Shown: one piece after another, positions 1 to 9,689 of the stretch | Position numbering within the stretch: the stretch's first letter is position 1 | Layout of the letters: each line of letters opens with the position of its first letter | IMG/VR virus record: IMGVR_UViG_3300042867_001289 | Span: 1-64,000 of that record | Strand: one strand, 5' to 3' | DNA from: a virus | Length of the DNA stretch: 64,000 nt | The notes under the pieces: model-generated | The model's input: only the letters and a program-made list of their open reading frames with translations | Told to the model about the DNA's origin: nothing | The model's database searches: none | Position numbers and translations under genes: made by a program

Positions 1-1315
1 TACCCGTCGGCTTGCCATCCTCGTCAAGACCGAGACGCTCACGCTCCTCTTTCAGCCGACGAGCACGACGCTCTTGAGGTGTCTCCCCAACTGGAGGCTC
101 AGGAGTTCCCTCAGGAGTAGCATCACCCTGCTCAGAAGTACCCTCAGCCTCACCCGGCTTCGCACCCTCAGGCTTACCCTTATCTGGATCAGAAGCACCT
201 TCAGGAGTAGCATCACCCTGCTCAGAAGTACCCTCAGCCTCACCCGGCTTCGCACCCTCAGGCTTACCCTTATCTGGATCAGAAGCACCTTCAGGAGTAG
301 CATCACCCTGCTCAGAAGTACCCTCAGCCTCACCCGGCTTCGCACCCTCAGGTGGAGCTTCCGGCCCACCTGGCTCAGGAGTACCCTCAGGCGCATCCTC
401 AGGCGCATCCTCAGGTGGCTCTTCAGTCTCACCTGGCTCAGGGGTTCCCTCAGGAGGATAAAGGTTTTGTGGTTCAGGGGTTGAAGACGACTCATCCCAA
501 GGATCTTCCCTATCCTTACGCTCCTGCTCCCGTTTCTTCTGCGCCTCTGCTCTTTTCTTATCTTTCTCTCTCTCTTTCTTGGGTCTAGGATCAGGGAATC
601 TGGAATCATCAGGTTCAAAATAAAAAGCAGGATATTCCCTGTCAAGATAATTCAATATCCGATCTAGCTCTTCAGGGCTAAAAGGACCCTCATCACCAGG
701 ATTCTTAAGACGATCTAACCACTCATCAAGAGTTTCTATCTTCCAATCTTCATCCAGCTGACCTGGACCAATAAATTTCTTTTCTTGAATTTTCCTTGCC
801 CGCTTAATGAGGTCCTCAACCTCACGTTCCTTCTCCTTATCCCTTACAACAGGCTCACCCCCACCCGTTTCAGGAGTCCCAGGCTTTGGAGTACCTTCAG
901 ACCCACCAGGCTTAGTAGTACCACCATTGGTACCACCAGGCTTGCTAGTACCACCGCCATTGCTACCACCGCCATTGGTGCCACCAGGCTTATTAGTACC
1001 ACCGCCCCCAGGAGTAGCAGGCCGCTCCCACGGACTATCATCATCAACCAGCCCATCGCCATCACCATCCTCGGCATTAGGATTAGGCCCATCGGCATCC
1101 GTACCTTTAGGAGGCTTCCCAACACCACCAGCATCACCACCATCACGCCTAAAAGCCTCACCAATAGCCTCAGCTAAACTCCCACCGCCACCGCCACCAC
1201 GACCACCCCCACCAATACGGCGAAGAATACCCATACCAAACATCTTCGCGTCAATATCATCCCCAGACGAATCAAGCGAAGCGTTAATCCGATCCTCAAT
1301 TGGGATATCACCCAT
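1..1315 (-). CDS. Repeat-rich Pro/Glu head-operon protein (3' end outside window)
   Basis: Open frame from an ATG at 1315 that runs off the left edge, so at least 438 residues are seen and no stop. The start follows the upstream stop by two bases (TAG-TT-ATG), the same arrangement as at 6781, which supports it. The N-terminus has a FGMGILRRIGG segment, then a Gly-rich stretch and an acidic NAEDGDGDG box ending in DSPWERPA, a tag shared with other proteins of this operon. It continues with a Gly/Thr/Lys-rich linker, a charged coiled-coil region (KKEREKDKKRAEAQKKREQ) and 30-residue EGAKPGEAEGTSEQGDATPE-type repeats. No enzyme motif is visible. Last gene of the head operon inside the window; could be a capsid-associated or scaffold-like protein, function unknown. 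Confidence 0.8.
   Translation of the reverse strand, partial: MGDIPIEDRINASLDSSGDDIDAKMFGMGILRRIGGGGRGGGGGGSLAEAIGEAFRRDGGDAGGVGKPPKGTDADGPNPNAEDGDGDGLVDDDSPWERPATPGGGGTNKPGGTNGGGSNGGGTSKPGGTNGGTTKPGGSEGTPKPGTPETGGGEPVVRDKEKEREVEDLIKRARKIQEKKFIGPGQLDEDWKIETLDEWLDRLKNPGDEGPFSPEELDRILNYLDREYPAFYFEPDDSRFPDPRPKKEREKDKKRAEAQKKREQERKDREDPWDESSSTPEPQNLYPPEGTPEPGETEEPPEDAPEDAPEGTPEPGGPEAPPEGAKPGEAEGTSEQGDATPEGASDPDKGKPEGAKPGEAEGTSEQGDATPEGASDPDKGKPEGAKPGEAEGTSEQGDATPEGTPEPPVGETPQERRARRLKEERERLGLDEDGKPTG
111..352 (-). repeat. 90-bp in-frame tandem repeats
   Basis: Two full copies (111-200, 201-290) and a third, partial copy (291-350) of a 90-bp unit, almost identical, each encoding 30 residues rich in Gly, Glu, Pro and Thr. 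The repeats keep frame with the minus-strand gene at 1-1315. Near identity suggests recent expansion by slippage or unequal recombination. Confidence 0.9.
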
Positions 1316-1317
1316 AA

Positions 1318-1521
1318 CTAACCCTCATCAACAGAATCAGAATCTAAAGTAGCTGGCATGTCCAGAATAGCCTGAATCTCAAGCTGAACCTTAGGGTCCT
1401 CCAAAATGTCCTGCTGAGAATAACGATGAGGAATCATGGAAAGCTTCGCAACACGCTCCCAATTCGTATTTTTATTCAAACCTGAAAACGAAGTCACAAA
1501 ACAACTTTCACATAGTCGCAA
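1318..1521 (-). CDS. Small hypothetical protein of the head operon
   Basis: About 54-67 residues ending two bases before the next gene. The start is uncertain: the longest version begins at a TTG at 1521; a GTG about 24 bases downstream is an alternative. The product has a mixed N-terminus and an acidic C-terminus (DSDSVDEG). No family recognised. The tight packing between the 1642-residue protein and the repeat protein supports translation. Confidence 0.5.
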   Translation of the reverse strand: MRLCESCFVTSFSGLNKNTNWERVAKLSMIPHRYSQQDILEDPKVQLEIQAILDMPATLDSDSVDEG

Positions 1522-1539
1522 AGCACAAACAAGACAAAT

Positions 1540-4500
1540 TTAAGCATATTGATCATTCTCAAACATCTTCAAAAGATCATCTGGATCAATATCCGTAACC
1601 TCTTTAAGTCTAGACGCAAGACCATCCGTCAGCCTAGAAAGTTCATAATTAGCATCAAATCTAGCAGCGCCTATTATTCGCCCAATAGCCTCATTTATTT
1701 CCAAAGCAGAATCGGCCTCTCTAAGAGAAGCTTGCGCCGCACGAATAGCAACCAAAATATCAGCCCTACTCAAACTGTCCGAAACACCAGACCGCTCATT
1801 AGCCAAAACCTGCTTAACACGATCCAACATCTCCCTAGTGCCAGATATCATCCCACCCGTTAAACCACCCATCCAATCAGGCTTAACAATCGTATCCCTA
1901 TATTCCATATTGCTCTTGCCGTGATCAATTGGAACAAACCACGCCATATCGCCACTAGGGGTTTCCCCCGTAAAGAAATTACCGCCATGCCGATCCCCAT
2001 TTTGAATAATCAAATCCAAAAGCAAACCAGAAATAAGAGAATCAGCAGAAGCCTCGCTTGGATACCCCGAATCACCACCATGTTCTAAACTTAAAGCATC
2101 AGCAGGATCACCCGAAAGATTCGCATAATTATGCAAAAGCTCAAAAACTATTGGCCTAGCACCCGGATCGTAACCCCTCGGAGGAAAAGCATCAACTGGT
2201 GGAGGTCCGCCCCAACGCATAGACCCGTAAGCAAAACCTAGCCGTTCAGCAACGTGAGCAGCTAAAACCTCGTTAACGTCTTCATTTGGAAAATACGAGG
2301 TACGCTTACCTGCAGCAGTACCATACTTAATGCCGATACGCTGCTGGCTAACACGATCATAAAACATGGCAATACCGTTAAGACCATCACCTTCAATCTC
2401 ATTCAGGGCAATAAACCGACCAGGGATTTCGCCCCCGGACCGTCGTTCAGTACGCATAAGATTAGTTAAAAAATCTTGCAGCTGATCATCTGCTGGTGCA
2501 AACTCAAAATCTGTTAATTCAATAGGGTCACCCGGATATCCCATTAACTGATGTGCCCGATTAATCTCAGCTTGCAAATCATCTTTAATAAGAGCGTTTC
2601 CAAAAATTGCTTGAGCAAGAAAATCGTCAGGAACTTCAGACAAAGCACCGCCACCAGCTAAATGCTCAACTGCCCCATCTGCATCCATGCCACCATCAAC
2701 AACAGGAATTTCAACAGGCAAATGAAAACCCTCAGGGCTCCTAAGACCCAAAACACGGTCTACGCCTTTCACAACGCTACGCCTAGGCATCAAACCCTGA
2801 CGGGCAGGCCTAAGATCCCCACTTGCAGCAACTGACTCCTCGCGAGAAGGACCATCATATTTTGCCACTTTAGGTAAAGTCTTATTAATTTCATCAACAA
2901 GCCCTGCAAGCATTGCTTCATCATCTCTGGAAATATCAGGAATCTGTTCAGCAACCGCCTTCTCACCCTGTTTATAATGATCAACTATTCTTTTTAAACG
3001 CTTATCATCAACATCTTTCATGTACCGTTCCGTGTCATCCATTTTTGATTGGATAATATTCACAACCTCTTGTTCCCGATCCCTGGTACCCACAAATTCG
3101 GCATCGGTCATTAAAGGATTTTCGAATTTAAGAGCAATAGAATCAAGTTCTTTAAAAAGTTCCTGCATACTGGAATCATTTGCAAAAAATCCTGCGTCTG
3201 GGTCCCAGAGCCAGTCTTCACTTTTTTCTCTAAGCGTGCGAAAGAATCTCTGAGCCTCTTTTTCTGTTTCAGTTAAAACAGGCTCAGGATTCTCGGATTG
3301 CCAGATACCTCTAAGAAGTGCCTGGTTTTCATCCCCCCTATCATGAAGATGAGTTTGTATGATCCTCCCAAGTTCTTTCAAAGATTCAATGTCGGAAACA
3401 AGCCCAGACTTCCTAACCTTTCCTATACGCTTGTTATAATCTTCGAGTAAACGGTCAGCCAAACTCTTGTTGCGTTCTTCTTCAGCCTTAACAAATTCGT
3501 CAATTCTATCAAGAATAATTTTAAGCGTGTATTCGTTCTCACCCGGGTTAGTCTCGCCTGCAGAAATATTAGGGATCTGCTCCGTAACGGCTTCATTTCG
3601 TTGATCAAGCCAATCATAGTAAGCATCTCGATTTCGACCCCTAATAGCTATATTAGCTACATCAACGCTCTCCATTTCCTCACCAAAAGTCTTATCTATT
3701 TTTTTAATTTGCGAAATCAGCAAATCGTATTGACGCTCAAGATCTGTCTTTCTTCCTTTTCGGCCAACACGAGTCCCAGCCTTTGAATCTTTTTTCTTTG
3801 CAGCCTTTAAAGCGTCCGCTGCCATAGTGACAAGTCTGGCCCTTTTCTTATTCAGTTCATCAAACTTAGGATCGGTAGCAGAAAATTCTTGCTCCGGCAA
3901 ATCAACAGGTTTAGGATTCTTAGATTCCCAATCAGCTTCAAGAGCTAGCCTATTTTCAGGTTTATTATCATCAAAATAGGCTTGTATAACACTTCTGAAT
4001 TCCTTTAAAGATTCAAGATCAGCAGCTGACCCAGACTCCTCAATTTTTTTTCTTAGCTTGTAATATTCTTCAAGTGACCTATCACCCAAACTTGTGGCTT
4101 TACGAACCCTTGGCTTAGCAGGAACAGGTTTACTAGGGGGAGGGAACTCGCGCTCGCTTATCGGAACAGCAGGAACGTTAAGGTATGGGAACTTCCTTCT
4201 ATCCCCAATGTCTCTGCTCTCCGATATGTACCTTCTGCGAACAGGGCGCTCCCTCTCGCGAGAAATGCCAGGGGTAAGCGGAGAGCGGACCCTACGCGCG
4301 TTTCTCATAACATCAGACCTCCTAGGCGTAGGAGGAACGTCAGGAGTTGGTTCGATAACCGAAAGAGCAGGAGGTACACTGGAGAACCCTTTACGAGGAG
4401 AAAACCTCTCCGAAATCCGCTCCGAAACTAAACCACCATCACCAGGCTCAGAAACCTTATCCGCACTAAAACTAGAAACCTCAGCCACACGAGGCCTATC

Positions 4501-6468
4501 AACAACTCTCCGCATAAAATCAACAAGCGCCTGCCCAGAATCAGAAAGCCCCTCAGTATCAGCATCCAACATCACAGCAGTGAAAGTCTCAGCAAAAGCC
4601 TCTAATTTATTCGTAAGAGAATATTGTGATATCTGTTGATTGACAGGAACATTCATCTGCCTAACAGCCTCAATGAGCCGTTCAGCAGTCGCTTCAGCTT
4701 CCTCGTCAAGGAAACCAGCTTCCCTCTTACGGTCGACCTCTAACCGCATTTGCTTTAGGTTCAACCAGCTTTTTTCAGAATAAGATTCGTCCCAAACCCA
4801 CTGCTCTTGAAGAGCGTCCAACTCTTCAGCGTTTTCACTTTGATAAAAATCCCATTCACCTAAAATGTCTTCCATTTCAGAAAAATAGTTACCTGCCAGC
4901 TGATCCCATTCCCTACTAAGATCAGTAACTGAAACCATAGGCGTAACATTATTATTAATGGCTTCGTGGAATGCATGGCCCATCTCATGAGCAACAGTAG
5001 CTACATGGTCATCTGGTCCACCTTTAACGAGCCAGTCGCCTATGGCCCTTTCAGTGTCCTTAGGTTCTGAGATTAAGGTATAGACACCAGTTTTTGGTTC
5101 AAAGTCATCGACTACCCCAACGGTGATAAAACCCTCGCCATATTGCCCAGAGACACCACCCGCCCAGTGGGAACCAGCATGCGATGCCAAAACCACTGCA
5201 GGAGTAGGATTGTCAAACTTCTCAAAGAGTTGTCCAATTGGAGAATCAGGACCAAATTTGCTTTCAAAAACACTTTGCAGACTCTCGACAAGAGCAATTC
5301 CTTCTGGGGAAGATAATGCTGCTACCGCATTTTCATGACCATACATTTCCCGATGCCGGGCTTCCCAAAAGACATCTAAATCTTTATCTGTTTTTAAATC
5401 AGCATTAGGGGCAACTAAATCTCTTGATTCTCTTTCCTCGTAACCTCGTAAAAATTCATAAAAATTATCAGGATCATCATCCAGGGCTTGTTCAAGAAGT
5501 AACCCATCATAATCCTTATATGTAGAATCTATATAATCACCAATATCATTTAAATCTAATTTACCAGAATCCGATATAGGGGGATTTGAAACCACATCCT
5601 GCCAGGGGATATCTGGATCTAGATCATCAGAAAAAACTATTTCATCAACCTCTCTCGAACCATACCTTTCGAAAGCTGATTGCAATGCTAAACCCTTAAA
5701 ATAATCTACTGCCCAATCAGGTTCATCAACTGTTAATAGATTATATAAAAGCTCTTCAAATTCCCTATCAGGCAACTCATTAAAATGTGAATGCTGCAAG
5801 AGCAATCGATCTCTCATAACTTGCAATCTGCCCATCGCTGCTTCACGAGGCGAAACAGCAAGCCTGGAACGATCCCATATATCTTGATCTTCAGCAAATG
5901 CAGTAGCAATGGCTTGTAGACTTTCACGCGCTAGTTCGACGTCTTGACTAGTTTCCCAGTCTTCATTACCAGATCTGAATTTGGCGTTGAGTCGATCAAG
6001 CCTAGCCTGTACCTCTAATGCCTCAGCTTTAGCTTGCTCTTGCGCCTTTAATTTATCCTCTTCTTCCACTCTAAGGATTTCGTCGAAGTCGGGTTTAGCA
6101 GATCCCTTTTTACGCTTAGCAGGTTTTTTGGGCTTATCAGGCTTTTTGGCTAAAGAAACAAGCTCACGGGCAGGACTATTCTGATCAAGCGGGTTACTCG
6201 AAAGTACACTCCCAGGAACTTCAAGCTTCGGAGTAACAGCATGCTCCTGATTAGTCCCTTCCTGAGCCCTCCCATCATTATCACGGTCCTTGGCATTTGG
6301 ATCGTACACAGCACGACGCAAAAACCTTTTTAACGGATTCCCACTCCCAGCATTACCACCCCGCCTACCAATACGACTACCGCGAAGACCCCTACCCAAA
6401 ATTTTTGATTCAACATCAACAAACAAATCATCGGCTTTTATGTCATCAATGTCAGTACGTTCAAACAT
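1540..6468 (-). CDS. Giant protein with lethal-factor-like metallopeptidase and kinase-fold domains
   Basis: 1642 residues from the ATG at 6468, one base after the preceding stop; a start 30 bases upstream would overlap that gene. Residues 40-70 hold the shared tag (ILGRGLRGSRIG, then DPNAKDRDNDG). A zinc-peptidase signature HEMGHAFHE lies near residue 493 and TNKLEAFAETF near 621; the pair resembles the HExxH and YxxTNxxEFFAEAF elements of the anthrax lethal factor peptidase fold (family knowledge). The centre is long, charged and coiled-coil-like, with two related segments. The C-terminus carries a kinase-like set: IGIKYG (about 1376), NGDRHGGN (about 1488) and PIDHGKSN (about 1512), as in PI3/4-kinase/HipA-like folds. 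No signal peptide. Likely a virion-associated or injected effector; this role is inferred from its place in the head operon. Confidence 0.8.
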   Translation of the reverse strand: MFERTDIDDIKADDLFVDVESKILGRGLRGSRIGRRGGNAGSGNPLKRFLRRAVYDPNAKDRDNDGRAQEGTNQEHAVTPKLEVPGSVLSSNPLDQNSPARELVSLAKKPDKPKKPAKRKKGSAKPDFDEILRVEEEDKLKAQEQAKAEALEVQARLDRLNAKFRSGNEDWETSQDVELARESLQAIATAFAEDQDIWDRSRLAVSPREAAMGRLQVMRDRLLLQHSHFNELPDREFEELLYNLLTVDEPDWAVDYFKGLALQSAFERYGSREVDEIVFSDDLDPDIPWQDVVSNPPISDSGKLDLNDIGDYIDSTYKDYDGLLLEQALDDDPDNFYEFLRGYEERESRDLVAPNADLKTDKDLDVFWEARHREMYGHENAVAALSSPEGIALVESLQSVFESKFGPDSPIGQLFEKFDNPTPAVVLASHAGSHWAGGVSGQYGEGFITVGVVDDFEPKTGVYTLISEPKDTERAIGDWLVKGGPDDHVATVAHEMGHAFHEAINNNVTPMVSVTDLSREWDQLAGNYFSEMEDILGEWDFYQSENAEELDALQEQWVWDESYSEKSWLNLKQMRLEVDRKREAGFLDEEAEATAERLIEAVRQMNVPVNQQISQYSLTNKLEAFAETFTAVMLDADTEGLSDSGQALVDFMRRVVDRPRVAEVSSFSADKVSEPGDGGLVSERISERFSPRKGFSSVPPALSVIEPTPDVPPTPRRSDVMRNARRVRSPLTPGISRERERPVRRRYISESRDIGDRRKFPYLNVPAVPISEREFPPPSKPVPAKPRVRKATSLGDRSLEEYYKLRKKIEESGSAADLESLKEFRSVIQAYFDDNKPENRLALEADWESKNPKPVDLPEQEFSATDPKFDELNKKRARLVTMAADALKAAKKKDSKAGTRVGRKGRKTDLERQYDLLISQIKKIDKTFGEEMESVDVANIAIRGRNRDAYYDWLDQRNEAVTEQIPNISAGETNPGENEYTLKIILDRIDEFVKAEEERNKSLADRLLEDYNKRIGKVRKSGLVSDIESLKELGRIIQTHLHDRGDENQALLRGIWQSENPEPVLTETEKEAQRFFRTLREKSEDWLWDPDAGFFANDSSMQELFKELDSIALKFENPLMTDAEFVGTRDREQEVVNIIQSKMDDTERYMKDVDDKRLKRIVDHYKQGEKAVAEQIPDISRDDEAMLAGLVDEINKTLPKVAKYDGPSREESVAASGDLRPARQGLMPRRSVVKGVDRVLGLRSPEGFHLPVEIPVVDGGMDADGAVEHLAGGGALSEVPDDFLAQAIFGNALIKDDLQAEINRAHQLMGYPGDPIELTDFEFAPADDQLQDFLTNLMRTERRSGGEIPGRFIALNEIEGDGLNGIAMFYDRVSQQRIGIKYGTAAGKRTSYFPNEDVNEVLAAHVAERLGFAYGSMRWGGPPPVDAFPPRGYDPGARPIVFELLHNYANLSGDPADALSLEHGGDSGYPSEASADSLISGLLLDLIIQNGDRHGGNFFTGETPSGDMAWFVPIDHGKSNMEYRDTIVKPDWMGGLTGGMISGTREMLDRVKQVLANERSGVSDSLSRADILVAIRAAQASLREADSALEINEAIGRIIGAARFDANYELSRLTDGLASRLKEVTDIDPDDLLKMFENDQYA

Positions 6469-6469
6469 T

Positions 6470-6781
6470 TTACAAACCTGGTTCCCAAGACTTAACAACA
6501 GCTTTATCCATAGGCGGATTCATCCTTGATAGCAAAGATAAGATCTGCTCATCGGTAACATTTTTGAAAATAAAAAACTTTGCATCGCTCTGAGAAGAAG
6601 GCTGATTAAGGTAAAACGCCTCTTCAGGATCATCAAAACTGTCATCCTTGTAACTAAAAGCTTTACCGTTCCAGTACTCTTCATAGCGGCCAGGCTCACG
6701 GCAAATACAGGTAAGGTATATTCCATCATCAGGACTCTTATAAAAATATGCAATAGGATACAAAGCGTTATTTTCTTTCAT
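6470..6781 (-). CDS. Small hypothetical protein between two kinase-fold genes
   Basis: 103 residues from an ATG at 6781 placed two bases after the upstream TAG; an in-frame ATG at 6796 would overlap. The protein is acidic and aromatic-rich (YEEYWNGKAFSYKDDSFDDPEEAFY), ends one base before the giant effector gene, and has no recognisable domain. Its place between two kinase-fold proteins suggests a partner, chaperone or immunity-like role, but nothing in the sequence proves this. Confidence 0.7.
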   Translation of the reverse strand: MKENNALYPIAYFYKSPDDGIYLTCICREPGRYEEYWNGKAFSYKDDSFDDPEEAFYLNQPSSQSDAKFFIFKNVTDEQILSLLSRMNPPMDKAVVKSWEPGL

Positions 6782-6783
6782 AA

Positions 6784-8721
6784 CTATCCAATCCACTTTA
6801 ACAAAGTATCTAGAATCTGGCGTGAACCATCCCGTTGCAGAATAGCTAACCTTGCTTCAGCAATTGTCCGAACAGCATCAAGGTGTTGCAACTCTTCAGG
6901 AGTCAAAATTTTTCCTTTAGAAGAAATCCTATCAGCTGAAACAATTTTACCTAAATCTTCTTCGAGCCGTTCAATAGCCCGATCAGCTGCTTGCTGAAAC
7001 TTTCGACGACGAACCTGAGCTGCACTTGAAGTACCTTTTAAGCCAACACTTAAATGTCTAAAAGGCTTCCTGCATGTTGATGACTCGTAATATTGTTTAA
7101 ACGATTTTGTGCTAGCAGCAGCAAGACCCGAAGAAATGGCGCTCTCCAACCCACGACCACCATATAAAAGACCATGATCGATAAGGCCTAACCTAATCCG
7201 ACCGTCGCTATCCATTCGTGCCATATAATTCCCACCGTGCCGATCAGAATTATCAAAGATGTAATCCAACAAAAGCATCCTAGCCATATCTGAAGGATCA
7301 AGTTTTGTATGATCAGTGAACCCGGCCCGATTCCATTCTTTCCACTTGCCTTCTCGCCCTGCAGCAGGCGTATGATCAAATTCCCACTCTTCTATAGATT
7401 TAACCATCATCCACCGATAAGGCGTAGCGGTCCCTTGCCGTTGAACGTTTTGACCAACCCTAAAATTCTTTTCACTATTACCAAAACCAAGAACCTCAGC
7501 AGCTTTACTCCCAATATTTTCAAGCAAAGAATCATGGTTCCCGAAAGTAGAAACTTTCACATACCAAACACCACCATTTAAGGTATCCGTAACTTGCATT
7601 ACTCTCCAGGGAACATCACGACCTCCAGCCTCATCTTTAATAATCTCAAATTTAAATCTCTGATTCTTAAAACTCACCCCATCACGGAGAAGACCGCCTT
7701 GGCCACTAGCCGTAACAAGATCCTCCTTCGTCAACGTATAACCAGCCAGAGGTCTTCCCAAAATTTCTAAATTTTCGTCAAATAAAACATCAATAATATG
7801 CTCATCAGCAATATCGGTTATATCCCCATCTTTTTCATAAACATGCTTAAGCCCCTTTTCATAATCTTGGATTCCCCATTTCTTAGTACGTCGCGTTTCT
7901 CCGATTTCACCTGGATCAATCCGTCCTGCAAGACGCTCTAATGCCGAAGCAAAGATACGGCGACCAGGGGCATCAGGAGTCTGCACGGCGGGCGGAGCAG
8001 GAGCAGCAGGAGGGGGAGGAGGTGGGTTAGGGGCAGCACGCGAAGCACTAGGAGCAGGAGCAGCACGGCGAGCACGGCGAGCACGGCGAGCAGGAGCAGC
8101 AGGAGCAGCACCCTGGGTCGAACTATCACTACCAGAAACATCAATAGCATTAGCTAGGCGATCAAGTATCCCCACTCTTCTACGAGCAGGTTCGCCACCC
8201 GTGGGAGTAGTCGCCCTGCCAGCAGTTCTAGGACCCATACGGCGACGCACAGCAGCGGCTACGCCACGAGCTCCAGCAGGCCGTTCCCACGGCGTACCAT
8301 CTTGAACCGTATTGTCACTCCCAGGATCACCATTTACAGCATTAGCATCATAACGATCAGCACTACGCCGAATCCTGCCAAAACCCAAAACCTTCTCTTC
8401 AAATCCGTTTAAACGAAAATCAATTGAAGAAATAATTTTCTCGTTATAAAAATCCGACTTACTATCAACAGAATAGTTTTGGTAACTAAGTTTCTGAAAA
8501 TCAGCCCACACCAAATCATCCAAAGGCTCAGGCCCAATAACAACCAACGAAGGATTACTGATCGCCGACTTAATACCCTCTAAAGACGAAGATTCCGACT
8601 CCGACCAAACAGCAAAATCTTTTAACGTACCAGAACCCGCTGCCAAAATATCAAAAGCATGTTCAATCACAATAGCTTTTGAACCAGAAAACGGATCAAC
8701 AATAGTAATAGCATTAGTCAT
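6784..8721 (-). CDS. Kinase-fold protein with intact catalytic motifs, head operon
   Basis: 645 residues. Order: an N-terminal unknown domain (1-105); the tag (VLGFGRIRRSADR followed by NAVNGDPGSDNTVQDG and TPWERPA, about 110-145); an Ala/Pro/Arg-rich low-complexity linker (150-250); and a C-terminal PI3/4-kinase/HipA-like fold. Visible kinase elements are VWYVKVSTFG (lysine near 387), DNSDRHGGN (near 490) and LIDHGLL (near 511), matching the catalytic DRHxxN and metal-binding D of that superfamily. It overlaps the upstream gene by ATGA, so the two are co-translated. Predicted to phosphorylate a protein or lipid; the substrate is unknown. Substitution of the catalytic D or the metal D would test activity. 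Confidence 0.82.
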   Translation of the reverse strand: MTNAITIVDPFSGSKAIVIEHAFDILAAGSGTLKDFAVWSESESSSLEGIKSAISNPSLVVIGPEPLDDLVWADFQKLSYQNYSVDSKSDFYNEKIISSIDFRLNGFEEKVLGFGRIRRSADRYDANAVNGDPGSDNTVQDGTPWERPAGARGVAAAVRRRMGPRTAGRATTPTGGEPARRRVGILDRLANAIDVSGSDSSTQGAAPAAPARRARRARRAAPAPSASRAAPNPPPPPPAAPAPPAVQTPDAPGRRIFASALERLAGRIDPGEIGETRRTKKWGIQDYEKGLKHVYEKDGDITDIADEHIIDVLFDENLEILGRPLAGYTLTKEDLVTASGQGGLLRDGVSFKNQRFKFEIIKDEAGGRDVPWRVMQVTDTLNGGVWYVKVSTFGNHDSLLENIGSKAAEVLGFGNSEKNFRVGQNVQRQGTATPYRWMMVKSIEEWEFDHTPAAGREGKWKEWNRAGFTDHTKLDPSDMARMLLLDYIFDNSDRHGGNYMARMDSDGRIRLGLIDHGLLYGGRGLESAISSGLAAASTKSFKQYYESSTCRKPFRHLSVGLKGTSSAAQVRRRKFQQAADRAIERLEEDLGKIVSADRISSKGKILTPEELQHLDAVRTIAEARLAILQRDGSRQILDTLLKWIG

Positions 8722-9686
8722 TCGGCACTCACAATACTGTTAGCCTTAATCAGCCGAGTTTCTAAAAACTCTAACATTTTGGCCTCATCCATCACTAAGC
8801 CCAACGTAACCAACGAAGCATTTTCATCAGATTCTAAAAGATCTAACCGCTGATTGTATGTAGCACGAATCGTTTTAAAATAAGCTTTTTCCGAATCAGA
8901 CAGAACCCCATCAAACCCATAACCCTGCTGATACTCATCCCAGTCAAAACTTTTGGCACGTTCCAACAAAGCTTTATACAAAGATAGAAGAGACTTACGT
9001 TGAGTTTGCGAAAGGCCCGTAAACAGGGTTTTAAACCCTTCCCAGCCCATATAGCCTTCGCCCAGCACCAGACTGCCTCTGTCTTCCAATTCGTCGCTAG
9101 GTAATCCGGCACCTAAAGAGCACTGGTCAGGGACAACAAAAAGGTTTATTTTTTTACCGTTCATAACAGGTATCAAAGATGACGGATTTCTCCGTCTTTG
9201 ATCAAGCAGATAGTCAGAAATTGCTAATCGCAAAAACTGGTCATCATCAACGTGATGCAACCTAAGACGCTTTGAGCGAACAATTCGAGGCATCGACTCG
9301 GGTGTAGAAAACAGCAGCTTGCGAGAAGAACCAGAGTTCAGATACCTGACTTTGCAAAGAGGTAACCCAAGCCACTCCCGGATGTCGGAAGATACCTTTA
9401 TGGACATACCGGCTAATTCACTGCTATGACTTAAGCGATAATAAGATTCATTTTTGCGTCCAGATAAAAGATCTGCCCCAGTTCCCAAACTGGTAATCTC
9501 AAAAGCGTCAGACAGCCGAATAGCATCATTGAGAAACTTATCGGGAATCGGATCTATTGAACCGCCATCTAAAAGAAACGTTACAGCTTGCTCAACGTTT
9601 TTGATTTTATCAGAGATCGGCGAATCCGAAACTTTCGTAAAAAAGATTGGATTTATAGCGTTTTCGGCGTTAGGCCCAGTCCGCAT
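8718..9686 (-). CDS. Probable pseudokinase paralogue
   Basis: 322 residues. The C-terminal half aligns by eye with the kinase encoded just downstream: AGMSIKVSSD (about 94) matches the VKVS lysine strand, SDYLLDQRRRNPSS (about 160) sits where LDYIFDNSDRHGGN is, and LFVVPDQCSLGAG (about 185) where LGLIDHGLLYGG is. The catalytic DRHGGN has become QRRRNPS and DH has become DQ, so phosphotransfer is unlikely. It is co-translated with the active paralogue (ATGA overlap). A regulatory subunit or inhibitor is the natural guess. The relationship rests on motif spacing seen by eye and needs a profile or structure search. Confidence 0.7.
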   Translation of the reverse strand: MRTGPNAENAINPIFFTKVSDSPISDKIKNVEQAVTFLLDGGSIDPIPDKFLNDAIRLSDAFEITSLGTGADLLSGRKNESYYRLSHSSELAGMSIKVSSDIREWLGLPLCKVRYLNSGSSRKLLFSTPESMPRIVRSKRLRLHHVDDDQFLRLAISDYLLDQRRRNPSSLIPVMNGKKINLFVVPDQCSLGAGLPSDELEDRGSLVLGEGYMGWEGFKTLFTGLSQTQRKSLLSLYKALLERAKSFDWDEYQQGYGFDGVLSDSEKAYFKTIRATYNQRLDLLESDENASLVTLGLVMDEAKMLEFLETRLIKANSIVSAE

Positions 9687-9689
9687 TTT

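Noticed and set aside
74-1352. Open frames on the plus strand and in other minus frames over the Pro/Glu repeat gene
   Set aside because: They are repetitive Leu/Arg/Ser/Pro shadows of the minus-strand repeat gene, which has good codon structure and a proper start.
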